The notes beneath the pieces are model-generated. The model was given only the letters and a program-made list of their open reading frames with translations. It was not told where the DNA came from and searched no databases. Positions 54,034-63,382 of a DNA stretch of 64,000 nucleotides are shown piece by piece. Every line of letters begins with the position of its first letter. The stretch's first letter is position 1. The DNA is from Streptomyces sp. VRA16 Mangrove soil (lineage in GTDB: Bacteria; Actinomycetota; Actinomycetes; Streptomycetales; Streptomycetaceae): assembly GCF_017377775.1 (NCBI RefSeq), contig NZ_JAFVLN010000005.1, positions 186,001 to 250,000 on the forward strand, read 5' to 3'. Made by a program: the position numbers and the translations under genes.

Positions 54034-54370
54034 GAGACCCAATAGAGCATGTGTTCGATTTCCTGAGCAAGTCGAAGCGCGCCTCGCGCGTGACGAACCA
54101 CCTGGACACCCTCACCACAGCCCCCTGTGCGAGCGCCGACACGCCGCGGTCCGATGACTGCGGTATGCCCAACCGGTATGGCCACATCGGCGGTTTGCCC
54201 GGCGAGGCTGCTGCCCGGACGCGAGGAAGTCCGCTGTGCTAAGTTCACCGCGCCGTGCATCGCTGCGAACCGAGGAGGTGAGACCGATCAACGCTGTGAC
54301 AGGTCGGGGCTCCCTCACTCGCATGGTCTGAGGAGTGCCCGCAGAGGCATCCTGAAAGGCTTGCAACGCT
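54034..54370. other. Intergenic stretch, nothing recognised
   Basis: About 340 bp between divergent genes, expected to hold both promoters. No operator, hairpin or reading frame was convincing. Confidence 0.35.
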
Positions 54371-55102
54371 ATGCGCTTCACCTCACGAACGTCGTCCGAC
54401 GGCGTATCGGAACAGCTCTTCATCCTCGGTGAGATTCCCGGCGTGCTGTGGACGCCGGACGGCGCCACCGGCCCGCGTCCCCTGATCCTGCTGGGACACG
54501 GCGGCGGCCAGCACAAGAAGGCACCCGACATCGTGGTCCGCGCCCGCCGCTTCGTTTCCGAGTGCGGTTTCGCGGTGGTGGCGGTCGACGTGCCCGGCCA
54601 TGGCGACCGGCCGATGGAGGAGACGTACCACCGGATCGCGACGGAGAACCAGGCTCGTGTGGAGGCCGGAGAGGATCTGGCTCCGCTGATCGCCGCCTTC
54701 CAGGGGCTCGTGGCGCGCCAGACCGTCCCGGAGTGGCGGGCCGTCCTGGACGCGATCCAGGACGTCGCGTACGTCGGCGCCGGTCCGGTGGGCTACTGGG
54801 GAGTGTCGTTGGGGTGCGGACTCGGCGTTCCGTTCATCGCCGAGGAGCCCCGGGTGCGCGCCGCGGTGCTGGGGCTGGGAGGAGCGGCGGCCTCGGCCGA
54901 GGCGGCCGCGCGGATCACGATCCCGGTGGAGTTCCTGGTCCAGTGGGACGATGAGCGGGTCCCGCGGGCCCAGAGCTTGGCGCTGTTCGACGCCTTGGCC
55001 TCGGCCGAGAAGACCCTGCACGCCAACCCCGGCAAGCACGGGGATGTCCCGGCCTTCGAGCTGGACAGCACGCTTCGGTTCTTCGGGCGACACCTCGGCT
55101 GA
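54371..55102 (+). CDS. Alpha/beta hydrolase (dienelactone hydrolase-like)
   Basis: It has 243 residues. The core begins PLILLGHGGGQHKKAPDIVV; the nucleophile elbow is GVSLGCG with Ser146; the acid is in VQWDDERVP and His223 is in GKHGDVPAFE, completing the triad. No signal peptide. Its substrate is unknown. It is flanked by the small helical gene (divergent) and the acyl-CoA dehydrogenase remnant. Confidence 0.88.
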   Translation: MRFTSRTSSDGVSEQLFILGEIPGVLWTPDGATGPRPLILLGHGGGQHKKAPDIVVRARRFVSECGFAVVAVDVPGHGDRPMEETYHRIATENQARVEAGEDLAPLIAAFQGLVARQTVPEWRAVLDAIQDVAYVGAGPVGYWGVSLGCGLGVPFIAEEPRVRAAVLGLGGAAASAEAAARITIPVEFLVQWDDERVPRAQSLALFDALASAEKTLHANPGKHGDVPAFELDSTLRFFGRHLG

Positions 55103-55242
55103 TCCGGCTGATACGGCCGCTTGACGTCCGGGCGCACCGATGGGGATCCGTTCCCGATCGGTGCGCCCCGGTCCGAACCCGGCACAACCGATGGCTGATG
55201 ATCACCAACTCCCTCATCAAGGGACGGCGTTGCAGGACTCCG

Positions 55243-55401
55243 CTACGCCGGGCGCGCCGTTCCGAGCTCACCGAGCTTGCGGTAGAAGTCGCGCGGCGGG
55301 TGCCCCTGCGCCTCCCACTCGCAGTACTGGTCTGTGGTCATCTGCTCGACACCGGGCCGGATGCGCCTCCGCGACGGAAACCCGTCTCGAACGATCGTTA
55401 A
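55243..55401 (-). pseudogene. Acyl-CoA dehydrogenase N-terminal remnant with operator
   Basis: The minus strand reads RIRPGVEQMTTDQYCEWEAQ, then GHPPRDFYRKLGELG, after which homology ends at TARPA and a stop (55243). The segment matches the beginning of Streptomyces acyl-CoA dehydrogenases (typically ...EWxxAGxxPRDFYxKLGELG). The rest of the gene, about 330 residues, is absent. Just upstream lies the palindromic site at 55389-55401, as expected for the original promoter. Confidence 0.55.
55389..55401. promoter_or_regulatory. Putative TetR operator, copy 2
   Basis: GAACGATCGTTAA, with the perfect palindrome AACGATCGTT, lies upstream of the acyl-CoA dehydrogenase remnant on the minus strand. 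Confidence 0.45.
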
Positions 55402-55488
55402 GTCAGGCCGGTACGGGGACCGCGTCCGGGCCGCGAAAGGAGCCCCTGCTGAAGATCCGGCGAGGGCTCCTTCGCACGGGTCGCGCGT

Positions 55489-56403
55489 TCAGCCCGTTCC
55501 GCGTACGTGCAACAGGGCTTCCTGGGTCACGGAGGCCACCAGTTCCCCCGCACGGTTCCAGAACTCGCCGTGCGCGAGGGTGCGTCCGTCGCCGCAGACG
55601 CGGCTGCGGCACTCGTACAGCAGCCACTCGTCGAGGCGGGCCGGCCGGTGGAACCACATGGCGTGGTCCAGGGAGGCGAGGGTGACACCACGGGGCCGGG
55701 GTTCGCCGTAGGGCACGAGCGCCGTGGGGGCGAGGGGCGCGTCGGAGACGTAGGCCAGGACGCAGGCGTGCAGCGCCGGGTCGTCGGGGAGCGCGCCGAT
55801 GGTCCGCACCCAGGCGAGCCGGGTGATCTCCCCGGTCACCGGGCCTGCCGGTCGCGGGACCTCCCGGTACTCCAGAGCCGTGCGCAGCGGGTGGTCCGTG
55901 GGGCGGAACGCCCACGCGTTGTCGAGCCCCTCGGGTCCGGGCACGTCGGGCCGGTCCGGCTGCCGCCAGCCTCCGCCGCCCTGGGGGAGTTTGAAGGAGG
56001 CGCTCATCATGAGCGACTCCTTGCCGTCCTGCACGGCGGTGATGTGGCGCATGGAGTAGCTGCGCCCGTCCCGGACCGTGTCCACGGTGTAGCGCACGGG
56101 CCTCTGCGGGGAGAGCGCGCGCAGGAAGTAGGCGTGCAGGGAGTGCACCACACGGCCGTCGTCGCCGACGCCGCGGTGAGCGGCGGCGAGGGCCTGGGCG
56201 AGTGCGGCGCCGCCGTAGCTGCGGACGGCGGCGCGACCGGAGTGGCAGTGCCCCTCGAACACACCGGCCTCGCGCGTCTCCTGGACACTGATGTGCTCGC
56301 CCTTGCCGAGGGGGCCGAGAGCGACCGGCGGCCGCGCGTCCCCCGCTCCTGACGGCTCGCACTCGTCCACCGGTGCCGGTTCGCCGACCATGATGCCGCT
56401 CAT
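55489..56403 (-). CDS. Acyl-CoA thioesterase II (TesB-like)
   Basis: It has 304 residues from the ATG at 56403, with GGAGAG upstream. Double hot-dog fold: VFEGHCHSGRAAVRSYGGAA, LHAYFLRALSPQRPVRYTVD, YSMRHITAVQDGK in the first half; SLDHAMWFHRPARLDEWLLY and ASVTQEALL in the second. The conserved Asp (LDHAMW) and Gln (TQEALL) of the TesB active site are present. It hydrolyses acyl-CoA to free acid and CoA. A GAACATTCGTT site about 100 bp upstream suggests control by the TetR at 52818. Confidence 0.92.
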   Translation of the reverse strand: MSGIMVGEPAPVDECEPSGAGDARPPVALGPLGKGEHISVQETREAGVFEGHCHSGRAAVRSYGGAALAQALAAAHRGVGDDGRVVHSLHAYFLRALSPQRPVRYTVDTVRDGRSYSMRHITAVQDGKESLMMSASFKLPQGGGGWRQPDRPDVPGPEGLDNAWAFRPTDHPLRTALEYREVPRPAGPVTGEITRLAWVRTIGALPDDPALHACVLAYVSDAPLAPTALVPYGEPRPRGVTLASLDHAMWFHRPARLDEWLLYECRSRVCGDGRTLAHGEFWNRAGELVASVTQEALLHVRGTG

Positions 56404-56499
56404 CCGCCCATCTCTCCAGGGGGTCGAAGAGCCCACATGCAGACGGGCCTGTCCACCATCGTCCCCGCCCCCGCCAGGACCTTCACCACCACCCATGTT

Positions 56500-56510
56500 G
56501 AACATTCGTT
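56500..56510. promoter_or_regulatory. Putative TetR operator, copy 3
   Basis: GAACATTCGTT lies 97 bp upstream of the thioesterase start, nearly identical to the site upstream of the TetR gene. Confidence 0.45.
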
Positions 56511-56675
56511 AAGTTACGAGAGGGCGGTCCGGCGTGTCTACCCACCCCCCGGGCCACCACACGCACCCCCTTCCCCGCGGGCCCTATTGACGCGCGTAGC
56601 CCCGGTCGGACACTGTCGATGACCCACTGGCTCTTTCCGTCGCTCCTCCCGTCGCTCTTTCCGTCAGGAGACACC

Positions 56676-57410
56676 GTGCTCAGACGTCACATACGCGCCA
56701 TGCTCACGCTTGTCATGCTCGCCTCACTCACGACGCTCGGCTCCGCGGTGACCACCGGCACCGCCCACGCCGACGCCTGCTACACCTGGAACCGGACCCT
56801 CGGTCAGGGCACCAGCGGTGAGGACGTGCGGCAGTTGCAGATCCGGGTCGCCGGATACCCGGGGTACGGCGGCGTCCTCGCGGTCGACGGGGAGTACGGC
56901 CCGGCGACCAAGGCCGCGGTCACCCGCTTCCAGCAGGCGTACGGACTGTCCGCGGACGGCATCGCGGGCACCCAGACCTTCAGCAAGATCTACGCATTGC
57001 AGGACAGCGACTGCACGCCGATCCACTTCACCTACGGCGAGATGAACCGCTGCAACTCCGACTGGTCGGGCGGCGCCGTGTCCGCCACGGCGGCGAAGGC
57101 CAACGCCCTGCAGCAGATGTGGAAGCTGGAGGCGCTGCGGCACGCCCTGGGCGACCGCGCCCTGACCACCAGCAGTGGCTTCCGCTCCTACTCCTGCAAC
57201 AGCGCCGTCGGGGGCGCGTCCGGCAGCAACCACCTCTACGGGCGCGCGATCGACCTCGTGGGCACGCCGTCGTTCTGCGAGATCGTCAAGCAGGCCCGCA
57301 ACCACGGGTTCAACGAGATCCTCGGCCCGGGGTACCCCGGCCACAGCGATCACGCCCACCTCGGCAGCCAGAGCTCGCGCTACTGGTCGGCCTCCTCCTG
57401 CGGCATCTGA
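56676..57410 (+). CDS. Secreted zinc D-Ala-D-Ala carboxypeptidase-like protein
   Basis: It has 244 residues from the GTG at 56676 (AGGAG 6 nt upstream). A signal peptide (RAMLTLVMLASLTTLGSAVT) is followed by a peptidoglycan-binding domain (VRQLQIRVAGYPGYGGVLAV, YGPATKAAVTRFQQAYGL). The peptidase M15 part has zinc ligands His186 and Asp193 (SNHLYGRAIDL) and His228 with catalytic Asp225 (HSDHAHLG). The layout matches the Streptomyces albus G-type zinc DD-carboxypeptidase. It would trim muropeptide stems. Confidence 0.93.
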   Translation: MLRRHIRAMLTLVMLASLTTLGSAVTTGTAHADACYTWNRTLGQGTSGEDVRQLQIRVAGYPGYGGVLAVDGEYGPATKAAVTRFQQAYGLSADGIAGTQTFSKIYALQDSDCTPIHFTYGEMNRCNSDWSGGAVSATAAKANALQQMWKLEALRHALGDRALTTSSGFRSYSCNSAVGGASGSNHLYGRAIDLVGTPSFCEIVKQARNHGFNEILGPGYPGHSDHAHLGSQSSRYWSASSCGI

Positions 57411-57479
57411 CGACAGCCCCCGGACTCGTACGGACGCACCGGGCACCGCCACCCGCCGCGCCGCCGGACCGCCGCGCTC

Positions 57480-58655
57480 TCAGAAGGCGTACCGCACACG
57501 CAGCCAGGGCGTGTGCGCGGCCAGCAGCGCCCGCAGTTCGGCGAGTGCCCGCTGCTTGATCTCGACGGCGTAGCGGACGTTCACCGCACCGTTCTGGGAA
57601 CGCTTCGGCTCCTGCAGCCGCGGCTGCCAGAGCACGTCCTCGGCCTTCGGGTGCCAGCCCAGATTGACCTCGTGCAGTGCCTGATTGTGCGTCAGCATGA
57701 TGACCTCTGCGGCCGCCTGCCGTTTCACCCGCGACGGCAGGACGTCGTCGAGGTGCGCGAGCAGCCCGGCCCAGTCCCGCTGCCAGTCCGGGCGCAGCAC
57801 GACGGGCGAGAGGTTGAAGTGCACTTCGTAGCCCGCGTCGAGGAAGTCGGCGGCCGCGGCGATCCGGTCCGCGACCGGGCTCGTACGGATGTCCAGCAGC
57901 CGGGAGTCGTCGGGCGGCATCAGTGAGAAGCGGATGCGGGTGCGTCCCCGCGGATCGAGATCCAGCAGGTCGGGGTTGACGAACTTCGTGGCGAAGGACG
58001 CCTTGGCAGTGGGCAGCGCGCGGAACGCCGCGACGAGATCGGCCGTGTTGTCGCAGACCAGGGCGTCGACCGAGCAGTCCCCGTTCTCACCGATGTCGTA
58101 CACCCACGCCTCGGCGTCGCACTGGTTGGGCTCGGGCTTGGGGCCCTGGGCCCGTACATGGCGCCGGACGTGGGCCACGATGGCTTCGATGTTGGTGAAC
58201 AGCGTGATCGGGTTCGCGTACCCCTTGCGGCGCGGGACGTAGCAGTACGCGCAGGCCATCGCGCAGCCGTTGGAGGGGCCGGGGGCGATCCAGTCGGCGG
58301 ACCTGCCGTTGGGGCGGGTCTCCAGGGTGCGCTTCGTGCCGAGGACGAGCGTCTCCGTCTTGATCCGGGCCCAGCGGGTCACGTTGCCGTCGTTGCCGTG
58401 CAGGGACGGGATCCGCCAGTGACTGGGCACTTCGGTCACGCGCACGCCGGGCAGGTTGGCCATGATCTGGCGGCCGCGCGGCGAGGCGAGGGCGGCGGGT
58501 TCGGCGTAGACCTCGCGCACGTCGAGCATGCGCCGGGCCGCCTCGCTCCCCCGGAATCCGCCGCGCGACGGGGCGGCAGGCAACGCGTCAGCCCAGTCGA
58601 ACAGGGCTGTCTGCTCGGGCTCGTCGCCCCTCGGATCCGTCCGGGCCCCGTCCAC
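57480..58655 (-). CDS. Spore photoproduct lyase-family radical SAM protein
   Basis: It has 391 residues from the GTG at 58655 (GGGGAG upstream). The radical SAM cluster motif is CxxxCxxC: Cys131, Cys135, Cys138 in SNGCAMACAYCYVPRRKGY. Downstream YDIGENGDCSVDALV, SFATKFVNPDLLDLDPRGRT and NLSPVVLRPDWQRDW fit the SPL-like family common in actinobacteria. Whether these repair DNA photoproducts is uncertain, because they occur outside endospore formers. It is convergent with the carboxypeptidase gene. Confidence 0.88.
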   Translation of the reverse strand: MDGARTDPRGDEPEQTALFDWADALPAAPSRGGFRGSEAARRMLDVREVYAEPAALASPRGRQIMANLPGVRVTEVPSHWRIPSLHGNDGNVTRWARIKTETLVLGTKRTLETRPNGRSADWIAPGPSNGCAMACAYCYVPRRKGYANPITLFTNIEAIVAHVRRHVRAQGPKPEPNQCDAEAWVYDIGENGDCSVDALVCDNTADLVAAFRALPTAKASFATKFVNPDLLDLDPRGRTRIRFSLMPPDDSRLLDIRTSPVADRIAAAADFLDAGYEVHFNLSPVVLRPDWQRDWAGLLAHLDDVLPSRVKRQAAAEVIMLTHNQALHEVNLGWHPKAEDVLWQPRLQEPKRSQNGAVNVRYAVEIKQRALAELRALLAAHTPWLRVRYAF

Positions 58656-59364
58656 GGTCTCCCCTTTCCCTGGCCTCGCACCGGTCGGAGTGCGAGGCAG
58701 CGTGCCGCGCCGGTGCGCGGGTGGCCAGTATCGACGGTTCACGGGCACGGGGCCGCGTCGGCACGCGTACGGCTCCCTGACGGGCCCGGTCGCCCTCGGG
58801 ACGATCTCAGGGACACCCGCCACCGGGCAGCGGACCGGTGGCGTCGGGTGCGGGGGCGTGGCACCCTGACCGGCCATTCGGACGCCGTACGCGCGCCGCG
58901 CCGTCCCGGGCCGTAGTGCTCGATTCGCACAGGGGAACACCTGCGGATGCCCGTGGAACCGAACACCAGGGACAACTGGCCGACGGTCGTACCACAAGCA
59001 CCACCAGGAACAACTGACCGACGGGAGAAGACTGCCCGGCATCATCGCGGGCATCGACCTCGACCGCGTGGGCGTCACCGCAGGAGGAGGGCCGGGGCGC
59101 GCCCGGTATCCGGGCTCCGGCCGGCGACGGCTGCGCCGGGCCGAACTCGCCCGGATGACCGGCGACCCGGCCGTGCCCGAGGGGCCGATGCTCTCCTACC
59201 GTTGCTTTCCTCCCGCGAAGAAGGAGGGCAGCCGGCCGCGGGGCATCATCCCGTCACCGAGGGGGGCATGGACCGCAAGACCAGGAACCGGCTGAACACC
59301 GCCCTCACCCGGTTCAGCCCCCGCAGGCCCGGACACTCGCCGCCTGGCCTACTGCAACCCGCTG
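58656..59364. other. About 700-bp gap with possible gene decay
   Basis: No intact gene is supported. Short frames lead into the fragment at 59365 and the region may be the degraded 5' part of that gene. Confidence 0.35.
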
Positions 59365-59649
59365 ATGCTCGGCGCCGTCGACTTCGAGCACCTCCGCGTC
59401 CGTGCGGGGCGGCTCGGCGACGCCGCCCTGCTGTGCGGCCGGTCCGAAGCGGACTTCAGCCCGTCCGGCGTCCGGGCCGATGACCGCTCCTGGGTCCCGT
59501 GCATCGACCACGACCTGTGCGCCACCAAGATCGCCGGTTCCTCGGCCCTCATCGACGCGCTGCTGAAGGACTCGGAGATCGAGGAGGTCCGTCCGCCCTG
59601 GGCGCACCGATGGCGAACTCCTCGGGAGACCGTCCGCCCAACCCATTGA
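59365..59649 (+). pseudogene. Probable C-terminal gene fragment
   Basis: It has 94 residues beginning MLGAVDFEHLRVRAGRLGDA, then SWVPCIDHDLCATKIAGSSA, LIDALLKDSEIEEVRPPW. The middle resembles the C-terminal region of a Streptomyces protein family of unknown function. It lacks a ribosome-binding site, and related sequence upstream is broken. I treat it as a relic, though a short functional gene is possible. Confidence 0.4.
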
Positions 59650-59691
59650 CGACCTGGAAGGCAGGGACGAAGAATGAGCGCCGCTGATCTT

Positions 59692-59703
59692 GACAACGTT
59701 GTC
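59692..59703. promoter_or_regulatory. Perfect LacI-type palindrome GACAACGTTGTC
   Basis: The 12-bp palindrome with a central CG lies 21 bp upstream of the ATG of the Tat-exported discoidin protein. This is the usual form of actinobacterial LacI/GalR operators on carbohydrate-use genes. Confidence 0.75.
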
Positions 59704-59723
59704 TTGTGAAAGAGGTTCCACCG

Positions 59724-62700
59724 ATGCCGTACCCGTCCCCGCAGGTCGACCGCCGCAGATTCCTGCAACTCCTGGGCCTTTCGGGCGCATTGGCAGCCTT
59801 GCCCTCCGTCGTCGGAACCGGATCCGCCCAAGCGCTGGGCACGTCCACCGGCCCGGCCACTCCCCCGGACGACATAGCGGGCACGTACCACCGGGTCCTG
59901 CTGCAGCACACCCACTGGTCGGAGACGCAGTGGGACGAGGCGCGCGGCTATTACACGGACAAGGACTTCGGCTTCGCCGTCGTCCTCGGCCACGCGGTCC
60001 TGCTCACGCAGGGCACGTACGACGCCGATCTGGCCGGGGTGGACCGGGACACCCTCAAGGCGCGCACTCTTGCCACGATCCGGCACTTCGCGGCGTCGAA
60101 CCGGCTCACGGGCGGCACCCAGTGGGGCCGCAAGCTGTTCTTCGACACCACGTTCCAGTCGTACTTCGTGCTCGCCGCGCGGCTGCTCTGGGACGACCTC
60201 GACACCGCGACGCGCACGAACGTCGACACGATCGTGCGGGAACAGGCCGCCTACACCACGCAGTTGGGCACGGCGGACGACCCCGCCTCGGGCGACTGGA
60301 CACCGAACGGGCTGCAGGGCGGCTTCGTCGGCGACACGAAACTGGAGGAGATGGGCCTGTACGCGCAGACGCTGGCGCCCGCTCTGGCCTGGGCGCCGGA
60401 CGATCCGCGCCGCCCCGACTGGGAGGCCGGCTTCGGGACGTGGTCGCGCAACGAGGCGGGTCTGCCCCCGGCCGACCTCGCCAACCCGGCGCTGGTCGAC
60501 GGGGTCGCGGTCTCCCGGAACACGGCCCGGAACCTGTACGACACGTTCATCGTCGAGAACCACGGCTCGTTCGGCCCGCACTATCAGGAGGAGTTGTGGC
60601 GCACCTCGGGCCGCAACGCCGCGCACTTCCTGGCCGCGGGGCGCCCGCTGCCGCAGGTCCTCACCGCGCAGCCCAACGCCCAGCCGCTGTGGCGCACCCT
60701 GCTCGGAGTGATGAGCGACGCCGGTGAGCCGCTGATGCCGATGGTGAACGATCGCGAGCACCTGTACGGCCGGGACGTCATCCCGCTCGCCTTCCTGGCA
60801 CAGGTCGCGGGCGACCGGGCCGCCGCCCGCGCCGAACAGGCCCTGGCCGAGCGTCTCGAGGCCTACCAGAAGTACCCGCCGCAGTACCGGCTCGCGAAGT
60901 TCTCCGGGGAGCCCAAGTACGAGCCCGAGGCCCGCGCCGAGGTCGCCATCAGCTACCTGCTGCACGTGTGGGCGGCCGCTCAGGACAACCGGGTGCGGCC
61001 GCTGTCCGAGAGCGAGTTCTTCGACCGGGCCGCCGGGGTCACGGACTTCGGCACGGGTCCGGGGCTGGTCTCGCATCAGTCGCGGGCCGCGTGGGCGGGC
61101 GCCGTCAGCAAGGCCGGTTTCGTGAAGTTCGCCTGGCAACCGGCCCACGACGACTGGCTGTTCCGGCTCAGCGGCGGTACGCCGATGTTCCTGCCGGCGA
61201 CCACGGGCAAGGTGGCGCAGCGCTCGGCGCGGGTGTACACCGCCCTGCGCGACGGCTTCGACGGCAGCGCCACCCTGCTGCGCCTGGACACCGGCTACGC
61301 GGGCTTCACCACGCTGCCCTCCGGCGCCGTGGTGTACGCGACGTCCGGAACGTCGGCCGGGGAAGGGCACCTTGAGGTGCACAACCTCACCATGCCGGGG
61401 ATGGCCGGGCTCGACGGCGTACGCACGTACCGCTTCGAGGAGGGCGAGGTCTCCGTGCGCGCCCAGGACGCCACCGCCTCCCCCTCGGCGGCGGCGGCAC
61501 GCGTCGACGACGTCGTCTTCTCCAGAACGACGGTGCGGCACCTGCGCATGCTCGGCGTACGCCCCGACCCGACGTACGGCTACTCGCTGTACGCCTTCGA
61601 AGCACGCGACGGCGCGGACGGCACCGATCTGGCGCGCGGCGGGAAGGCCACCGCGTCCTCGTACGACCCGGGCAAGGGACCCGAGCTGACCGTGGACGCC
61701 GACCAGACGACCCGTTGGGCGGTCGCGAAGGCCGAACGCCCGCGCACCGACAGCTGGTTGGCCGTCGATCTGGGCGCCGGGCACGACGTCGACCGGGTGA
61801 CGCTGCGCTGGGAGGCGGCCGCCGGGCGCGCCTACCGGGTGCAGGGGTCGGCCGACGGGGAGCGCTGGGAGGACCTCGCCGTCTGGCCCACTCCCGACGT
61901 GAGCAGCCGGGGCGGCTGGCTCGACATCGACGGCCGGGCCGGGCTCGTCGTCCGCGGCTCGGAGCATCCGCTCGCGGTGTACGGCGACACGGTCCTGGCG
62001 GCCGACGGGCCGGCCGCGCCCGTGGTCGTCGAGGGCCACCCGCAGGCGTCGGCGACGGAACTGCGCGCGCTCGCCCGTCAGGCCGGCCCCACCACGGAGA
62101 ACACCGCGGTGCGGGCGGCGTTCACCGAGGACCATCTGAGCCTGTTCAACCTCTCCGGCGACGCGGTCACCACGACCGTGGCCGTGCCGCAGTCCGGCGC
62201 CCGGCGTGTGGTGTTCCAGGGAGAGCAGACGCTGACCGGCGACGGCACGTTCTTCAAGGCCGAACTCGGCGCCGGTGAGGCGCAGTTGCTGGCTCCGCGG
62301 TGCACTGTGGCACCGGCCTCCGGTGCGGGGCGGCTGCCGGACGGGCTGCGCGTGACGGTGGTGGACGGAGCCACCGTGCGCCTGTCCGGGGCCGGTTGCC
62401 GGGTGCGTGTCGAGGGACAGCAGCACCGCGGCACGACCGCTGTGGTCGTGCCCGGCCGCGAGACGACGGTCCGGCTGCCCGGCGCGACCGCGTACCCCCT
62501 TGACGATCTCGCGCTCGGCCGCCGCGTGTTCCCCACGAGCCCGCTGCCGTCCGGCATGTCCGACCCCTCGGCCGCGGTGGACGGGGATCCGGCGACCGCG
62601 TGGCGGCCCGGCCCCGACGGGCGCATGGTGGTCGACCTGGGCGCCGGCGTGCCGGTGCGCACGGTCGAGGCGACGTGGACGGTGGGCGGCGCACCGGCCC

Positions 62701-62876
62701 TCGTCGTCGAGGTCAGCGACGACGGCGTGCAGTACCGACGCGCGGGCCGGACCGGTGGGCGCGGTCGCGTCCGCTCCCTGGACCTCAGCTCCGGCACCTC
62801 GGCGCGGTACGTCGCGGTGCAGGTCGACGGGAAGCTCCCTGCGCAGGCCAGGATCAGCGGGCTGACCGTTCGCTGA
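59724..62876 (+). CDS. Tat-exported carbohydrate-active protein with discoidin (F5/8C) domains
   Basis: It has 1050 residues. Tat signal DRRRFLQLLGLSGALAALPS (Arg-Arg at 10-12). Residues ~50-400 are helix-rich (DDIAGTYHRVLLQHTHWSET, FFDTTFQSYFVLAARLLWDD), like an (alpha/alpha) toroid lyase or hydrolase. A middle beta region follows. An F5/8C-like domain occurs near 640-750 (LARGGKATASSYDPGKGPEL) and another at the C-terminus (LGRRVFPTSPLPSGMSDPSA). The exact family is not recognised; PL or GH is possible. The LacI-type operator implies sugar induction. The ATG at 59724 has AGAGG upstream. Confidence 0.75.
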   Translation: MPYPSPQVDRRRFLQLLGLSGALAALPSVVGTGSAQALGTSTGPATPPDDIAGTYHRVLLQHTHWSETQWDEARGYYTDKDFGFAVVLGHAVLLTQGTYDADLAGVDRDTLKARTLATIRHFAASNRLTGGTQWGRKLFFDTTFQSYFVLAARLLWDDLDTATRTNVDTIVREQAAYTTQLGTADDPASGDWTPNGLQGGFVGDTKLEEMGLYAQTLAPALAWAPDDPRRPDWEAGFGTWSRNEAGLPPADLANPALVDGVAVSRNTARNLYDTFIVENHGSFGPHYQEELWRTSGRNAAHFLAAGRPLPQVLTAQPNAQPLWRTLLGVMSDAGEPLMPMVNDREHLYGRDVIPLAFLAQVAGDRAAARAEQALAERLEAYQKYPPQYRLAKFSGEPKYEPEARAEVAISYLLHVWAAAQDNRVRPLSESEFFDRAAGVTDFGTGPGLVSHQSRAAWAGAVSKAGFVKFAWQPAHDDWLFRLSGGTPMFLPATTGKVAQRSARVYTALRDGFDGSATLLRLDTGYAGFTTLPSGAVVYATSGTSAGEGHLEVHNLTMPGMAGLDGVRTYRFEEGEVSVRAQDATASPSAAAARVDDVVFSRTTVRHLRMLGVRPDPTYGYSLYAFEARDGADGTDLARGGKATASSYDPGKGPELTVDADQTTRWAVAKAERPRTDSWLAVDLGAGHDVDRVTLRWEAAAGRAYRVQGSADGERWEDLAVWPTPDVSSRGGWLDIDGRAGLVVRGSEHPLAVYGDTVLAADGPAAPVVVEGHPQASATELRALARQAGPTTENTAVRAAFTEDHLSLFNLSGDAVTTTVAVPQSGARRVVFQGEQTLTGDGTFFKAELGAGEAQLLAPRCTVAPASGAGRLPDGLRVTVVDGATVRLSGAGCRVRVEGQQHRGTTAVVVPGRETTVRLPGATAYPLDDLALGRRVFPTSPLPSGMSDPSAAVDGDPATAWRPGPDGRMVVDLGAGVPVRTVEATWTVGGAPALVVEVSDDGVQYRRAGRTGGRGRVRSLDLSSGTSARYVAVQVDGKLPAQARISGLTVR

Positions 62877-62884
62877 TCCCCGCG

Positions 62885-62936
62885 GAAGGACGTGAGGGAC
62901 CCGGCCGCGCGGCGGTCCGGGTCCCTCACGTCCTTC
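62885..62936. terminator. Bidirectional terminator, 20-bp stem
   Basis: A perfect G/C-rich stem starts at gaaggacgtgagggacccgg and has a 12-nt loop. It lies between the convergent discoidin gene and rpsN. Confidence 0.88.
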
Positions 62937-63076
62937 GGCGACGGCATCCCCGCGGCCGTGCCCCTTGCCTCCGGGCTCGGCCGACGCGGGCGCCGCGCCA
63001 CTTCACCTCCGGTCCGGGATCGCTTCACTTCCGGTCGGGGCCGGCTCGTGTGCCGCCTCGCCGCCCTGCCGACGCG

Positions 63077-63382
63077 TCACCAGGAGGACTTCGTCACGCC
63101 CGGCAGATGTCCTGCATGGGCGTGAGCCCGCACGTTCACGCGGGACAGGCCGAACCGGCGCAGATGCCCGCGGGGACGGCCGTCGACGCTGTCGCGGTTG
63201 CGCACGCGGGTCGCGCTGGCGTCCCTGGGCTGTCGGTTCAACTCCGCCTGCGCGGTGGCCTTCTCCTTGTCGGACGTCCGCGACGAGGACAGGACGGCCT
63301 TGAGTTCGGCGCGCCTGCGGGCGTGCCGGGCCACGACCTGGCGGCGCTTCTCGTTCTTGACGATCTTGCTGGTCTTCGCCAT
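63077..63382 (-). CDS. rpsN: 30S ribosomal protein S14, zinc-free type
   Basis: It has 101 residues, the long S14 form: MAKTSKIVKNEKRRQVVARH, HARRRAELKAVL, NRDSVDGRPRGHLRRFGLSR, VNVRAHAHAGHLPGVTKSSW. It has no Cys, so it cannot bind zinc, unlike the short CxxC form. Such paralogues replace the zinc-containing copy when zinc is scarce. Its ATG overlaps the stop of rpmB by one base (TGATG), so the two are coupled. Confidence 0.95.
   Translation of the reverse strand: MAKTSKIVKNEKRRQVVARHARRRAELKAVLSSSRTSDKEKATAQAELNRQPRDASATRVRNRDSVDGRPRGHLRRFGLSRVNVRAHAHAGHLPGVTKSSW

Noticed and set aside
59349..62426. A 1025-codon minus-strand frame opposite the discoidin protein gene
   Set aside because: Same cause; no motifs, whereas the plus strand has a Tat signal, discoidin domains and an operator at its start.
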